The position numbers were made by a program, and so were the translations under genes. This document shows positions 8,673 through 17,236 of a DNA stretch of 21,022 nucleotides, piece by piece. Source of the stretch: a bacterium HR41. GTDB taxonomy: Bacteria; Actinomycetota; Thermoleophilia; Solirubrobacterales; Thermoleophilaceae. Position 1 is the first letter of the stretch. Each line of letters opens with the position of its first letter. The notes under the pieces are model-generated. The model had not been told where the DNA came from, made no database searches, and saw only the letters and a list, made by a program, of their open reading frames with translations. Where the stretch lies: positions 1-21,022 of the forward strand of contig BEIR01000003.1 in NCBI GenBank assembly GCA_002898855.1, read 5' to 3'.

Positions 8673-10142
8673 CTGCTCGCCGGCAGGTACAGGCTCGAAG
8701 CGCTCGTCGGCAGCGGCGGTATGTGCTCGGTGTGGCGCGCCCACGACACCTCGCTCGATCGGGCAGTCGCCGTGAAGCTGTTGCGCCCCGAGCTGCTCGT
8801 CGATCCCGATCAGCGCGAGCGCTTTCGGCGCGAGGCGCGCACGATCGCGCGTCTCAACCATCCCCACATCGTCGGCGTGATCGACGCCGGCGAGGAGCAG
8901 GGCCGCCCCTACATCGTCCTCGAGTACGTCGACGGGGAGACACTCAAGCAGCGCATCGCCCGCGTCGGCCGACTTCCGGTAGCGGAAGCCGTCGCCTACG
9001 CGATCGAGATCGCCCGCGCGCTCGCGGCAGCCCACGCCCAGCGCGTCGTCCATCGCGACATAAAGCCGCAGAACGTGCTGATCGACCGTGACGGGCGGGC
9101 GCGCGTCACCGATTTCGGTATTGCCCGCTCGCTCGAGCCGACGCAGCAAGAGCTGACCGCCACCGGCCGCGTTCTCGGCACCACCGAGTACGTCGCTCCC
9201 GAGCAGGCGCTCGGCGAGCGCGTAACCGAGCGCTCGGACCTCTACTCGCTCGGAATCGTGCTGTTCGAGATGCTCGTCGGCACGCCGCCTTTCCGGGGAT
9301 CGACCGCTGTCGCCACCGCCATGGCGCACGTCCGCGACCCGCTCCCCGACATCCAGAAACTGCGGCCGGAGATCTCGGCGTCGCTGGCTGCGATCGTCGA
9401 GCGCGCCTGCGCCAAACAGCCGGAGCGGCGCTACGCCTCGGCCCAGGAGCTGGCGCGCGAGCTCGAAGCGGCGCTGGCGATCGAGAGTGCGCGGGCCGGC
9501 CGCGCGAGCGCCGCGGCCACCGAGGTGCTACGCACCCTGCCCGCCGAGATCGCGGCGGTGGCGCCCAGGCGGCTGCGGATGCGGCGCGCCGCGAAGTTCG
9601 CTGTCGGCGCCGCGGTCGCGCTGGCGGGCGCGGTCACGGTGTGGCAGGCGCTCGAAAATCTGCGCCCAGGCGCGGGCCCGGCGCGGGTCGAGTCGGGCGG
9701 TCTCGCACGGCTAGCGCTACCGTCGAGCGCCGCCCACGACTTCGACCCCGAGGGCGACGGGTCCGAACACCCCGAGAGCGTGCGTCTGGCGCTCGACGGC
9801 AACCTCACGACAACCTGGGAGACAGAGCGCTACCAGGGAGGTCTCGCCGGGTCGAACAAAAGCGGCGTCGGTCTCTACATCGATACCGGCAAGTCCCAAA
9901 CCGTCCGCCGCCTCGATGCCGTCACGAGCACACCGGGTTTCCAAGCGGCGGTGTACGCCGCCAACACCCCCTCGGGCGACCTGAGCGGCTGGACGCGCAT
10001 CGCCGCCCCACGCGTCTTCTCGCAAAACACGAGCGTCACCCTCGGACGGCGTGCGCGTTCGTTCCGCTACTACCTGCTTTGGATCACAAAACTGCCGCCC
10101 GCTGGCCGTGCCGAAATCCGCGAGCTGGGACTTTCGCGCTAG
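8673..10142 (+). CDS. Membrane Ser/Thr protein kinase with MviN-like discoidin ectodomain
   Basis: A cytoplasmic kinase domain covers about residues 1-275 if translation begins at CTG 8673. The glycine loop is VGSGGMCSVW, the ATP lysine sits in AVAVKLL (about K35), the catalytic loop is VHRDIKPQN (D129), then DFGIAR (147-149) and APEQ. A membrane helix lies near 307-326. The outer domain (about 345-489) contains DFDPEGDGSEHPES, ALDGNLTTTWETERYQ and GVGLYIDTGKSQ, resembling the galactose-binding/discoidin ectodomain of mycobacterial MviN. All catalytic motifs are present, so it should be an active kinase. The start is problematic: the first ATG (8721) lies inside the glycine loop. The frame is open back to 8619 but holds no ATG, GTG or TTG; CTG 8673 gives the usual LLAGRYRLE beginning. 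The stop overlaps the ddl stop on the opposite strand (shared CTAG). Confidence 0.85.
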   Translation: MLAGRYRLEALVGSGGMCSVWRAHDTSLDRAVAVKLLRPELLVDPDQRERFRREARTIARLNHPHIVGVIDAGEEQGRPYIVLEYVDGETLKQRIARVGRLPVAEAVAYAIEIARALAAAHAQRVVHRDIKPQNVLIDRDGRARVTDFGIARSLEPTQQELTATGRVLGTTEYVAPEQALGERVTERSDLYSLGIVLFEMLVGTPPFRGSTAVATAMAHVRDPLPDIQKLRPEISASLAAIVERACAKQPERRYASAQELARELEAALAIESARAGRASAAATEVLRTLPAEIAAVAPRRLRMRRAAKFAVGAAVALAGAVTVWQALENLRPGAGPARVESGGLARLALPSSAAHDFDPEGDGSEHPESVRLALDGNLTTTWETERYQGGLAGSNKSGVGLYIDTGKSQTVRRLDAVTSTPGFQAAVYAANTPSGDLSGWTRIAAPRVFSQNTSVTLGRRARSFRYYLLWITKLPPAGRAEIRELGLSR

Positions 10143-11122
10143 TACGCCAGAGCGCGCTCGCGGCGAAAACGCGCCAACGCCAGCGCGACGAGGCGGTCGC
10201 ACAGCTCGGGGTAGCTGACGCCGGCAGCTTCGACCAACCGGGCGAACACGCTTGTCGGCGTGAAACCGGGCATCGTGTTGACCTCGTTGAGGAGCACGCG
10301 CCCCTCGCCGTCCGCGTCCTCGACGAAGAAGTCGACACGCGCAAGCCCGCTGCAGCCCGCTCTCAAGAAAGCTTCCTTGGCGAGCTCGCGCACCCGCTCT
10401 GCGACCTCGCGCGAGATGCGGGCGGGGACGACTAGCTCCATTCCCCCCGGGGTGTACTTGGCCTCGTAGTCGTAGAAGCCGGTGCGCGAACGGCGCACGC
10501 GGATCTCTCCGCACGGCGAGACGAGCGGGTCGCCGTCGCCGAGCACACCGCACTCGACCTCGATTCCTTGCGCAGCCTGCTCGACCAGCACGAGCGAGTC
10601 GTGACGGAACGCACGCTCGAGCGCGGGAACGAGCTCTTCGCGCGACGCGACGCGCGAGATCCCGACCGACGAGCCAAGCCGCGCAGGCTTGACGAACACC
10701 GGCCAACCGAGATCCAGGTCGACGTCCCACGACTGGTCGGCGCGCAACGCCACGTAGCGCACCTGCGGCAGTCCGGCCGCGCGCATCAGCTCCTTGAAGA
10801 CGAACTTGTTCATGCACACCGCCGAGGCGAGAACGCCCGATCCCACGTAGGGAATATCGAGCGTCTCGAGAACGCCCTGGACGGTGCCGTCCTCGCCGAA
10901 AGGACCGTGCAACGCCGGGAACACGACGTCGCAGCCGAGGAGACCGCCGCCCGGTTCGAGCGACACGGCCTCGCCCTCACAGTACCAGCGCCCGTCGGCC
11001 TCGGTGCGGACAAGCAGCGGCTCGTGCCCGGCCTCGACGAGCCCCCGGCACACCGCGGCGCCCGAGCTCAGCGACACTTCCCGCTCGCTCGAGCGACCAC
11101 CGGCGAGAACGGCGACCTTCAC
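10139..11122 (-). CDS. ddl: D-alanine--D-alanine ligase
   Basis: This 327-residue ATP-grasp enzyme makes the D-Ala-D-Ala dipeptide for peptidoglycan precursors in the cytoplasm. Signatures are VAVLAGGRSSEREVSLSSG at 3-21 (with E14), LHGPFGEDGTVQG at 71-83, VKPARLGSSVGI at 144-155, YDYEAKY at 217-223 in the omega loop, ARVDFF at 261-266 and NEVNTMPGFT at 279-288. Tyr in the omega-loop position (YDYEAKY) is typical of the D-Ala-D-Ala form rather than the D-Ala-D-Lac form. It is the last gene of the long minus-strand operon. GTG 11122 overlaps the pknB stop (GTGA), so precursor synthesis is translationally coupled to the PASTA kinase. Its stop codon shares the CTAG at 10139-10142 with the convergent kinase gene. 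Confidence 0.96.
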   Translation of the reverse strand: MKVAVLAGGRSSEREVSLSSGAAVCRGLVEAGHEPLLVRTEADGRWYCEGEAVSLEPGGGLLGCDVVFPALHGPFGEDGTVQGVLETLDIPYVGSGVLASAVCMNKFVFKELMRAAGLPQVRYVALRADQSWDVDLDLGWPVFVKPARLGSSVGISRVASREELVPALERAFRHDSLVLVEQAAQGIEVECGVLGDGDPLVSPCGEIRVRRSRTGFYDYEAKYTPGGMELVVPARISREVAERVRELAKEAFLRAGCSGLARVDFFVEDADGEGRVLLNEVNTMPGFTPTSVFARLVEAAGVSYPELCDRLVALALARFRRERALAY

Positions 11123-13098
11123 GGCTGTTGCGCCCCCGGCTCGGGCAGCGCCGAATCGCTGCCGCCCACACCCGACGCCAACTTGCCGACGAAGAGCACG
11201 ACGTCGGTACCACGCTCGACCTCGACGCCAGCCGAGGGGCTCTGGTCGACCACGCGCCCATCGTCGGTCGCGTCGCTCACCTCACCGCGGCGCACCGTGA
11301 CCTTCAGTCCCGCCGCTCGTAGGCTGGCACGCGCTTCGTCGAGCAAGCTGCCGACCACGTTCGGCACCGTCACCCGTTCGGGCCCGGTGGAGACCACGAT
11401 CGTCACCGTGTCGCCGCGTTTCAGCTCGCTTCCAGCCGCTGGATCCTGGTCGATCACCGTGCCCTCGCGCTCCTCCGACGGCCGGTCGCGCACGCGCACC
11501 TCGAGCCCTCGCCGCTGCAGCTCGGCCTCGGCGGCGTCCTGTGTGAGGCCGACCACTTCCGGCACCGTGACTCGGCGCGGTCCCGACGATACGAACAGCC
11601 GCACGCGCGTGCCGCGCTCGACGAGCGTGCCCTCGGCCGGAACGGTCCGCACGGCGAGGCCTTCGCGGTAGCGGTTGGAGGGGATCGCGTCCACCATCAC
11701 CTTGAGCCCGGCGTCGTTTAGCTGCTCTATCGCCACGCCACGGGGAAGACCGGCGACCGAGGGAATGCGGACCTCGCCCGGACCCTCCGACACCTCGAGA
11801 GTCACCGTCGAGCCACGCTCGGCGCGCACGCCGGGATTGGGGTCCTGGTCGACGACTTCGCCGGCTGGCCGCTCCGAGCGCACGCGCACCTCGCGGGCGG
11901 CGAACCCCGCCCGTTCGAGCGTCTGCCGCGCCTCGAACAGTTGCTTGCCGACGACACGCGGTACCGGCACCCGCTCCGGCGCAAGCAGTGCGCTCGCGGC
12001 GAGCCACCCGAGTACACCTGCGAGAACGACAACGAGCAAGCCCACAAGCCAGGCGCCGAGGCGGCGTCGCGGCTGGCGCCCGTCACCGTCACCGGCGTTG
12101 TGACCGTGCGCCTCATGCCCGGGCGGCGCAGCCCCGCCGGCCACTGGGCTGCCGTCGGGGTCGGCAACTCCCTGTGGCGCGCCTGTGGGCGCGGCGCCGG
12201 CCGCGGCGGCGCCGCTAAGCGCCGCTGCTGCGATCGCCGGCATCGCGCTCGTCGCGTCGCTGCCCTTGCCGAGCTCGAGCCGGATAGCTTCGAGCTCGCG
12301 CACGACCTCGGCCGCCGATGCCGGCCGCTCGGCGGGATCTTTCGCCAACAGACGCTCGACCAGGGCCGCCAGTCGCGGCGAGACGTCCGGACGCAGCTCG
12401 CCGATCGCAGGTGGTCGCTCGGATATGTGCTTGAGGGCGACGGCGACGGCGCTCTCGCCGCTGAAGGGCAGGCGGCCGGTGAGCATCTCAAAGAGGATCA
12501 CGCCGATCGAGTAGAGATCGGAGCGCGGGGTGACCGCCAGCCCCTGCGCCTGCTCGGGCGACAGGTACTGAGCGGTGCCCATGATCGAGCCGGTCTCGGT
12601 GATGTCGGACGGTCCGGCACGGGCGATCCCGAAGTCCGTCACTTTCACGCCGAGCTCGTCGTCGACGATCACGTTCTGCGATTTGAGGTCGCGGTGGATG
12701 ACGCCGTGCTCGTGCGCAAACCCAGCCGCCCGCGCGATCTGCACCGCGATCGCGATCGCCTGCTCCTCGGGCAGCGGGCCGCGCTCGGCGATCAGCTCTT
12801 TGAGCGGCCGGCCGCGCAGGTACTCCATCGCGATGTAGTAGGTGCCGTCGTACTCGCCGCGGTTGAAGATCGTCACCACGTTCGGGTGCACGAGCGCCGC
12901 CGCGGCCCGTGCCTCGCGTCGGAAGCGTTCTACGAACTCGGCGTCCTGCGCGAACCGGCGGTGGAGGACTTTGAGCGCCACGTCCCGGCCGAGCTGGACG
13001 TCCTCGGCGCGGTAGACGTCGGCCATGCCACCGACGCCGATCCGCTCGATGACGCGGTAGCGACCGTCGACGAGGGTGTTGCCGAGCACCTCGGTCAT
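11119..13098 (-). CDS. pknB: PASTA-domain Ser/Thr protein kinase PknB
   Basis: This 659-residue protein has a kinase domain at about 12-275 (GVGGMADVY loop, K43 in ALKVL, HRDLKSQN with D137, DFGIAR at 155-160, SPEQAQG). The activation segment ITETGSIMGT carries candidate autophosphorylation threonines. A glycine/alanine-rich juxtamembrane linker (about 280-345) follows, then a membrane helix at 349-371 and four PASTA repeats near 376-437, 442-505, 509-571 and 576-638. PASTA kinases sense muropeptides or lipid II and phosphorylate cell-wall and division proteins. Four repeats match mycobacterial PknB. ATG 13098 overlaps the pbpA stop (ATGA), and the 3' end overlaps ddl (GTGA). PstP upstream is the expected counter-acting phosphatase, and FhaA/FhaB the phospho-Thr readers. 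Confidence 0.96.
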   Translation of the reverse strand: MTEVLGNTLVDGRYRVIERIGVGGMADVYRAEDVQLGRDVALKVLHRRFAQDAEFVERFRREARAAAALVHPNVVTIFNRGEYDGTYYIAMEYLRGRPLKELIAERGPLPEEQAIAIAVQIARAAGFAHEHGVIHRDLKSQNVIVDDELGVKVTDFGIARAGPSDITETGSIMGTAQYLSPEQAQGLAVTPRSDLYSIGVILFEMLTGRLPFSGESAVAVALKHISERPPAIGELRPDVSPRLAALVERLLAKDPAERPASAAEVVRELEAIRLELGKGSDATSAMPAIAAAALSGAAAAGAAPTGAPQGVADPDGSPVAGGAAPPGHEAHGHNAGDGDGRQPRRRLGAWLVGLLVVVLAGVLGWLAASALLAPERVPVPRVVGKQLFEARQTLERAGFAAREVRVRSERPAGEVVDQDPNPGVRAERGSTVTLEVSEGPGEVRIPSVAGLPRGVAIEQLNDAGLKVMVDAIPSNRYREGLAVRTVPAEGTLVERGTRVRLFVSSGPRRVTVPEVVGLTQDAAEAELQRRGLEVRVRDRPSEEREGTVIDQDPAAGSELKRGDTVTIVVSTGPERVTVPNVVGSLLDEARASLRAAGLKVTVRRGEVSDATDDGRVVDQSPSAGVEVERGTDVVLFVGKLASGVGGSDSALPEPGAQQP

Positions 13099-14519
13099 CG
13101 CGTGCCCAACAAAGTTTCGAGCACCGTGCGGGCGATCGGCGCCGCCACCGTACCGCCCTGGCCTTGGGTCCGTTCGACGGTCACCGCGACGGCCACGCGC
13201 GGACTGTCAACCGGCGCAAAACCGATGAACCACGCTTGGTTGGCGGTACCGCCAGCCACCTCGGCGGTACCGGTCTTGCCGGCGACACGCACGCCGGCGA
13301 GCGCCGCGGCTGTGCCCGACCCTTCTTCCACGACCCTGCTCATCATCTCGGTCAGCTGACCGGCCGTCGTCGGCGACATCACCCGCGTCTCGACGTCGCG
13401 CCCGACGCGCTCGACGACGCGACCCGAGGGATCGACGATGCGATCGGTGAGGTGCGGCCGCACCAGCAAGCCCCCGTTAGCCACCGCTGCCGCGACGAGC
13501 GCCATTTGCAGTGGCGTGACTTGCAGCCGCTCCTGGCCGATCGCGACGCGACCGATGTCGAGAGGATCGTCCGGACCCAACAGTCGCTGTCCGGCGTAGA
13601 CGCCGCTCGGCGCCATCTGGTCGTCGGGATAGTCGAGCCGCGGATCGCGGCCGAACCCGAAGCGGTCCATGTAGCGGAACAGTGTCCGCTTGCCGAGTCG
13701 CTCGCCGATCTGCGCGAAGACCGTGTTCACGGAGTTGGTCAAGGCGTCCGTTAGCGATATCGGACCGAAGCTCTGGTTGCCGAAGTTGGCCAGCGGCGCA
13801 CCACCCACCAAGCGCGGCGAGTCGCCGTCGAGCACGGAGTCGGGCGTGAACTCACCGGTGTCGAGAGCAGCGGCGGCGGTAACAACCTTCATCGTCGAGC
13901 CTGGTGGGTAGCGGCCCTGGGTAGCACGGTTCAGTTCCGGCGCCGCGGGCAGGCGTGCCGGGTCGCGGGTCACGATCGCGTTCGGGTCGTAGGTCGGCGA
14001 GGAAGCCATCACGAGCACCGAGCCGTCGCGCGGATCGAGCGCGACCACGGCACCGGCACGCCCGGCAAGGCCGTTGTAGGCGGCGCGCTGCGCGTGCGGA
14101 TCGAGCGTGGTGACGACGTCGTCGGGCCGCGATGCGCGCCCCTCGAAGGGCGCGAGGAGGGTGTCGATGCCCTCGTGACGTCCCGACAGCCAGTCGTTGC
14201 GCGACCTTTCGATGCCGGCGCGCCCGCGCTCGATGAACGAGTAGCCGACCGCATGGGCGAAAAGACCACCGAGCGGATATACGCGCTCGTAGCGCACCCC
14301 GCTGCCAGTGCCCCGGCGCACGCTGCGCGCAAGGACGGTTCCGTCGCGAGCGAAGATCATCCCGCGCGGGTTCTGTGCCTCCTCGATCAGCGAGCGACGG
14401 TTGCTCGGTTCGTCGCGCAAGCGGCTCGCCTCGAGCACCGACCAGCGCGTGGTGAACAGCGCAAGCAGGGCGAACAAGAGCACGGTGGCAGAAAAGAGCG
14501 TGCGGATGCGCGCGTTCAC
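13095..14519 (-). CDS. pbpA: Class B penicillin-binding protein PbpA (transpeptidase)
   Basis: This 474-residue protein has one N-terminal membrane helix (about 8-24), a short dimerisation region, and a transpeptidase domain facing outside. The catalytic motifs are complete: STMK with nucleophile S208, SVN at 263-265, and KTGTAEV from K415. It cross-links peptidoglycan stems and is the cognate partner of the SEDS polymerase encoded just upstream. Length and architecture match mycobacterial PbpA (near 490 residues) rather than the longer FtsI/PonA. GTG 14519 overlaps the rodA stop (GTGA) and the 3' end overlaps pknB (ATGA), so the pair is translationally coupled to its kinase. Confidence 0.95.
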   Translation of the reverse strand: MNARIRTLFSATVLLFALLALFTTRWSVLEASRLRDEPSNRRSLIEEAQNPRGMIFARDGTVLARSVRRGTGSGVRYERVYPLGGLFAHAVGYSFIERGRAGIERSRNDWLSGRHEGIDTLLAPFEGRASRPDDVVTTLDPHAQRAAYNGLAGRAGAVVALDPRDGSVLVMASSPTYDPNAIVTRDPARLPAAPELNRATQGRYPPGSTMKVVTAAAALDTGEFTPDSVLDGDSPRLVGGAPLANFGNQSFGPISLTDALTNSVNTVFAQIGERLGKRTLFRYMDRFGFGRDPRLDYPDDQMAPSGVYAGQRLLGPDDPLDIGRVAIGQERLQVTPLQMALVAAAVANGGLLVRPHLTDRIVDPSGRVVERVGRDVETRVMSPTTAGQLTEMMSRVVEEGSGTAAALAGVRVAGKTGTAEVAGGTANQAWFIGFAPVDSPRVAVAVTVERTQGQGGTVAAPIARTVLETLLGTR

Positions 14520-15970
14520 GTCGCCCCCTCGACGAGACCGCCACGGCGCAGACGCTCGGCGCGGCTGTGCTGCGAAACCATCAGCAGCAACGCCAGGACG
14601 ATCATGTTGGCGACGATCGACGAGCCGCCGTAGGAGACAAAGGGCAGGGTCACACCGGTGAGGGGAATCACCCGCGTCACGCCGCCCACGATCACGAACA
14701 CTTGCAACGCGAGCACGGCAGTAAGCCCCGCGGCGAGCAGTTTCGAGTACGCGTCGTGCGAGAGCAACGCGATCCGCAAGCCGCGCGCGACCACCACGAG
14801 GTAGATGACAAGCAACCCCAGCGCCCCGGCGAGACCGAGCTCGTTGACGACGACCGCGTAGATGAGGTCGGTGTGCGGCGCGGGCAACAGCGTGCCGCCG
14901 TCGAGCCCCTGGAGCATTGCGCCTCCGAGTCCGCGACCGAGAAGGCCACCGTCGGCCTGAGCGAAGAGCGATTGAGCGATCTGATAGCCGGGGCCCTCTA
15001 CGAGATCGGGTCGGAAGGGATCGAGCCAGATCTCGACGCGCTCGTGGACGTGCTCGATGCGGCCGGCGAGAAACGCCGCGCCGGCGGCGAACAGCGAAGC
15101 ACCGAGGGCGGTGAGCGACCCGCGCCCCGTCGCCGCCCAGAGAAGGGCGAGAAAGCCCCCGAAAAACATCAGCGAGCTCCCCAGGTCGCGGATCACGACC
15201 AGCATCGCCATCGCAAGGCCCCAGACGAGAAGCAGCGGGCCGAAATGCTTCGGCGAGGGACGATCGCGAAGGACCGCCACGGTGCTCGCCGCGAGCAGAG
15301 CGGTAAGCGTCGCTGTGGCGGCGGAAGCCTCGGTGACGCCGGCCAGCGCAAGCGCCACGGCCGCGCCCACCGCTGCCTCAGGCAGCCGCCGTCTAAGACC
15401 CACCGGCGAGCGTGCGCGCACGAGCACGGCGGCTGTGTCGCGGAGGTAGCTGGCGAGGAAGATCACGATCCCGACCTTGGCGAGCTCGGCGGGCTGGAAC
15501 TGAATCGGTCCGATATCGACTGCGAGATAGGCGCCGTTCACCTGCGCGCCGATCACCGGCAACCGTGGCAGCGCTAGCAACAGAATCGACGTCGCTGCGA
15601 TCGTGTAGCGGTAGCGCTCGAGACGGTGGGGGTCGCGGACCCAGACAACGGTCGCCGCAAACACCGCGAGACCAACAACCAACCACTGGGCCTGGCGGCG
15701 AGCGAGATCGGGATCGATGCGGTAGAGCTCGACCAACCCCACGGCGGCAAGGGTGGCGACGAGCGGAAAGAGGTAGGGGTCGGCGAGGGGCAGCGTTCGG
15801 CGAATCACGAGATGAACGGCCAAACAGAGAGCGAGGAACACAGCACCGTAGGCGAGGGTCACCCGCTCGATCTCGCTGCCACGAGCCGCCACCACCGAGG
15901 CGAATCCGATCGACACGAGCACAGCGGCGGGTACGAGCCCGAAGAGCTCGCGGAGGCGTTCCGACCTCAC
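14516..15970 (-). CDS. rodA: SEDS-family peptidoglycan glycosyltransferase RodA/FtsW
   Basis: This 484-residue polytopic protein has about ten or more hydrophobic helices. It polymerises lipid II into glycan strands with its partner class B PBP. Family marks are FQPAELAK at 158-165, the WLDPFRPD loop with the essential Asp at D317, GYQIAQSLFAQADGGLLGRG at 328-347, PHTDLIYAVVVNELG, and the C-terminal LPFVSYGGSS. Its place between pstP and pbpA matches the actinobacterial RodA arrangement, so RodA is preferred over FtsW. GTG 15970 overlaps the pstP stop (GTGA) and the 3' end overlaps pbpA (GTGA). Confidence 0.95.
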   Translation of the reverse strand: MRSERLRELFGLVPAAVLVSIGFASVVAARGSEIERVTLAYGAVFLALCLAVHLVIRRTLPLADPYLFPLVATLAAVGLVELYRIDPDLARRQAQWLVVGLAVFAATVVWVRDPHRLERYRYTIAATSILLLALPRLPVIGAQVNGAYLAVDIGPIQFQPAELAKVGIVIFLASYLRDTAAVLVRARSPVGLRRRLPEAAVGAAVALALAGVTEASAATATLTALLAASTVAVLRDRPSPKHFGPLLLVWGLAMAMLVVIRDLGSSLMFFGGFLALLWAATGRGSLTALGASLFAAGAAFLAGRIEHVHERVEIWLDPFRPDLVEGPGYQIAQSLFAQADGGLLGRGLGGAMLQGLDGGTLLPAPHTDLIYAVVVNELGLAGALGLLVIYLVVVARGLRIALLSHDAYSKLLAAGLTAVLALQVFVIVGGVTRVIPLTGVTLPFVSYGGSSIVANMIVLALLLMVSQHSRAERLRRGGLVEGAT

Positions 15971-17232
15971 GGCGATCGCAGACCTTCGATTCGACCGTTC
16001 TCGATGGCGCGGACGAGGTCGACCGCGTCGCGTCGGCTGCGCAGCGTGTGGTCGAGAACGGCAGCACGACGCTGTTCGCTCAACGCCCTGGCGGGCATTC
16101 CCGACACGTACTCGGTCTCGTAGAGGCGAATCCCGAGCGGCAACTCGTAGGGCAGGCCGCGATAGAGCGTGATCAGACCCGACTCGTCGGTGCCGATGAA
16201 GTAGACGCTGCGCAGAGCTTGGCGTGCGCCGATCACGCCAGCGACCAAGATCGTGCAGACCGCTAGGAGCGCGCCAATCCGGCGCGCGCTGCGCTGCAAC
16301 CGCACCGCTCGCTCGTACCTAACGCGATGCCCGCTCGGCGAGGGCACCTGCGGGCCGGTCGCTCGGGCGCTGGTACCCGCTTGGCGCCCGCGAGCCATGT
16401 TCACCGGTGGCGCCGCGAGGGTGCCGGGGATCGTCTCGTCGGGAGCGGAGGTCCTGCTCGCCGTGCGCGACACGGTGGTCTCGTTGTCTACGCGCTCGGC
16501 GTCCGGGTCCTCACCCTCCGCGTCCTCTAGACGGAAGAGGATCACGGTGATGTTGTCGCGCCCGCCGCTCTGGTTAGCCGCTCGCACCAGCGTCTGGGCG
16601 GCGTCTTCGAGATCGCGGGCACGTTCCAGAATCGCGGCGATCTCGTCGTCGCTCAACATCGTCGTGAGGCCGTCGGAGCAGAGCAAGAAGACATCGCCCG
16701 CGCGCGCAGGGACGGTGTAGGTGTCGACCTCCACGTCGGCCTCGGGACCGAGGGCGCGCGTGATCACCGAACGTTGTGGGTGCTGCTCGGCCGCCTCCGG
16801 CGTCAGCTGGCCGCTGCGCTGCAGTTCAGCCACCAGCGAGTGGTCACGCGTGAGCTGCTCGAGGCGACCGTCGCGCCAGCGGTACGCGCGACTGTCGCCG
16901 ACGTGCCCGATCGCTACCTCGTCGCCGTCGACGAGCGCCGCGGTGAGGGTGGTTCCCATGCCCCGGCGTCGCTCATCACGAGCAGCCAACGAATAGATGC
17001 GGCGGTTGGCCTCGCGCGCGATCGCGGCGAGCCGCTCCTCGGGTGGCAGGTTCGGTCGGTGCTCGCGCACCGCGTCAGCCGCAAGCCGCGAGGCGACCTC
17101 GCCAGCCTGTGCGCCACCCATGCCGTCGGCGACGGCGAAGTACGGCGGGTTGACGACGTACGCGTCCTCGTTCAGCTCGCGGTGGCGGCCACGATCGCTC
17201 AGTTCGGCGTGCTCGGCGACGCGCAAAGCCAC
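15967..17232 (-). CDS. pstP: PP2C-type Ser/Thr phosphatase PstP
   Basis: This 421-residue protein has a PPM phosphatase domain at about 1-235 with intact metal ligands: NEDAY at 21-25, ADGMGG at 35-40, GDSRAY at 112-117, SDGLT at 186-190 and GGRDNIT at 223-229. A Thr/Ser-rich linker (about 240-310), a membrane helix near 319-340 and an extracytoplasmic tail of about 80 residues follow. It reverses phosphorylation by PknB and the other kinases here. GTG 17232 is preferred over GTG 17265 because GGGAG (17244-17240) lies 7 bases upstream, the frame then starts at conserved sequence (VALRVAEHAELSDRG), and no overlap with fhaB is needed (4-base gap). The linker contains acidic-Thr sequences (NETTV, PDETI) that could be FHA ligands. 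The stop overlaps rodA (GTGA). Confidence 0.94.
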   Translation of the reverse strand: MALRVAEHAELSDRGRHRELNEDAYVVNPPYFAVADGMGGAQAGEVASRLAADAVREHRPNLPPEERLAAIAREANRRIYSLAARDERRRGMGTTLTAALVDGDEVAIGHVGDSRAYRWRDGRLEQLTRDHSLVAELQRSGQLTPEAAEQHPQRSVITRALGPEADVEVDTYTVPARAGDVFLLCSDGLTTMLSDDEIAAILERARDLEDAAQTLVRAANQSGGRDNITVILFRLEDAEGEDPDAERVDNETTVSRTASRTSAPDETIPGTLAAPPVNMARGRQAGTSARATGPQVPSPSGHRVRYERAVRLQRSARRIGALLAVCTILVAGVIGARQALRSVYFIGTDESGLITLYRGLPYELPLGIRLYETEYVSGMPARALSEQRRAAVLDHTLRSRRDAVDLVRAIENGRIEGLRSP

Positions 17233-17236
17233 CGGT

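Noticed and set aside
8635..8749. Longer start at 8749 for the DsbA-like protein
   Set aside because: The extra 38 residues match nothing in the family and lie opposite the conserved kinase N-terminus; ATG 8635 begins at the family's first strand.
11941..13359. 472-codon plus-strand open frame opposite pknB
   Set aside because: The opposite strand encodes an unmistakable PASTA kinase. This frame shows only charged low-complexity sequence.
14567..15577. Plus-strand open frame opposite rodA
   Set aside because: It has a highly charged Glu/Arg/His-rich composition, with no motifs, against a clear SEDS protein on the minus strand.
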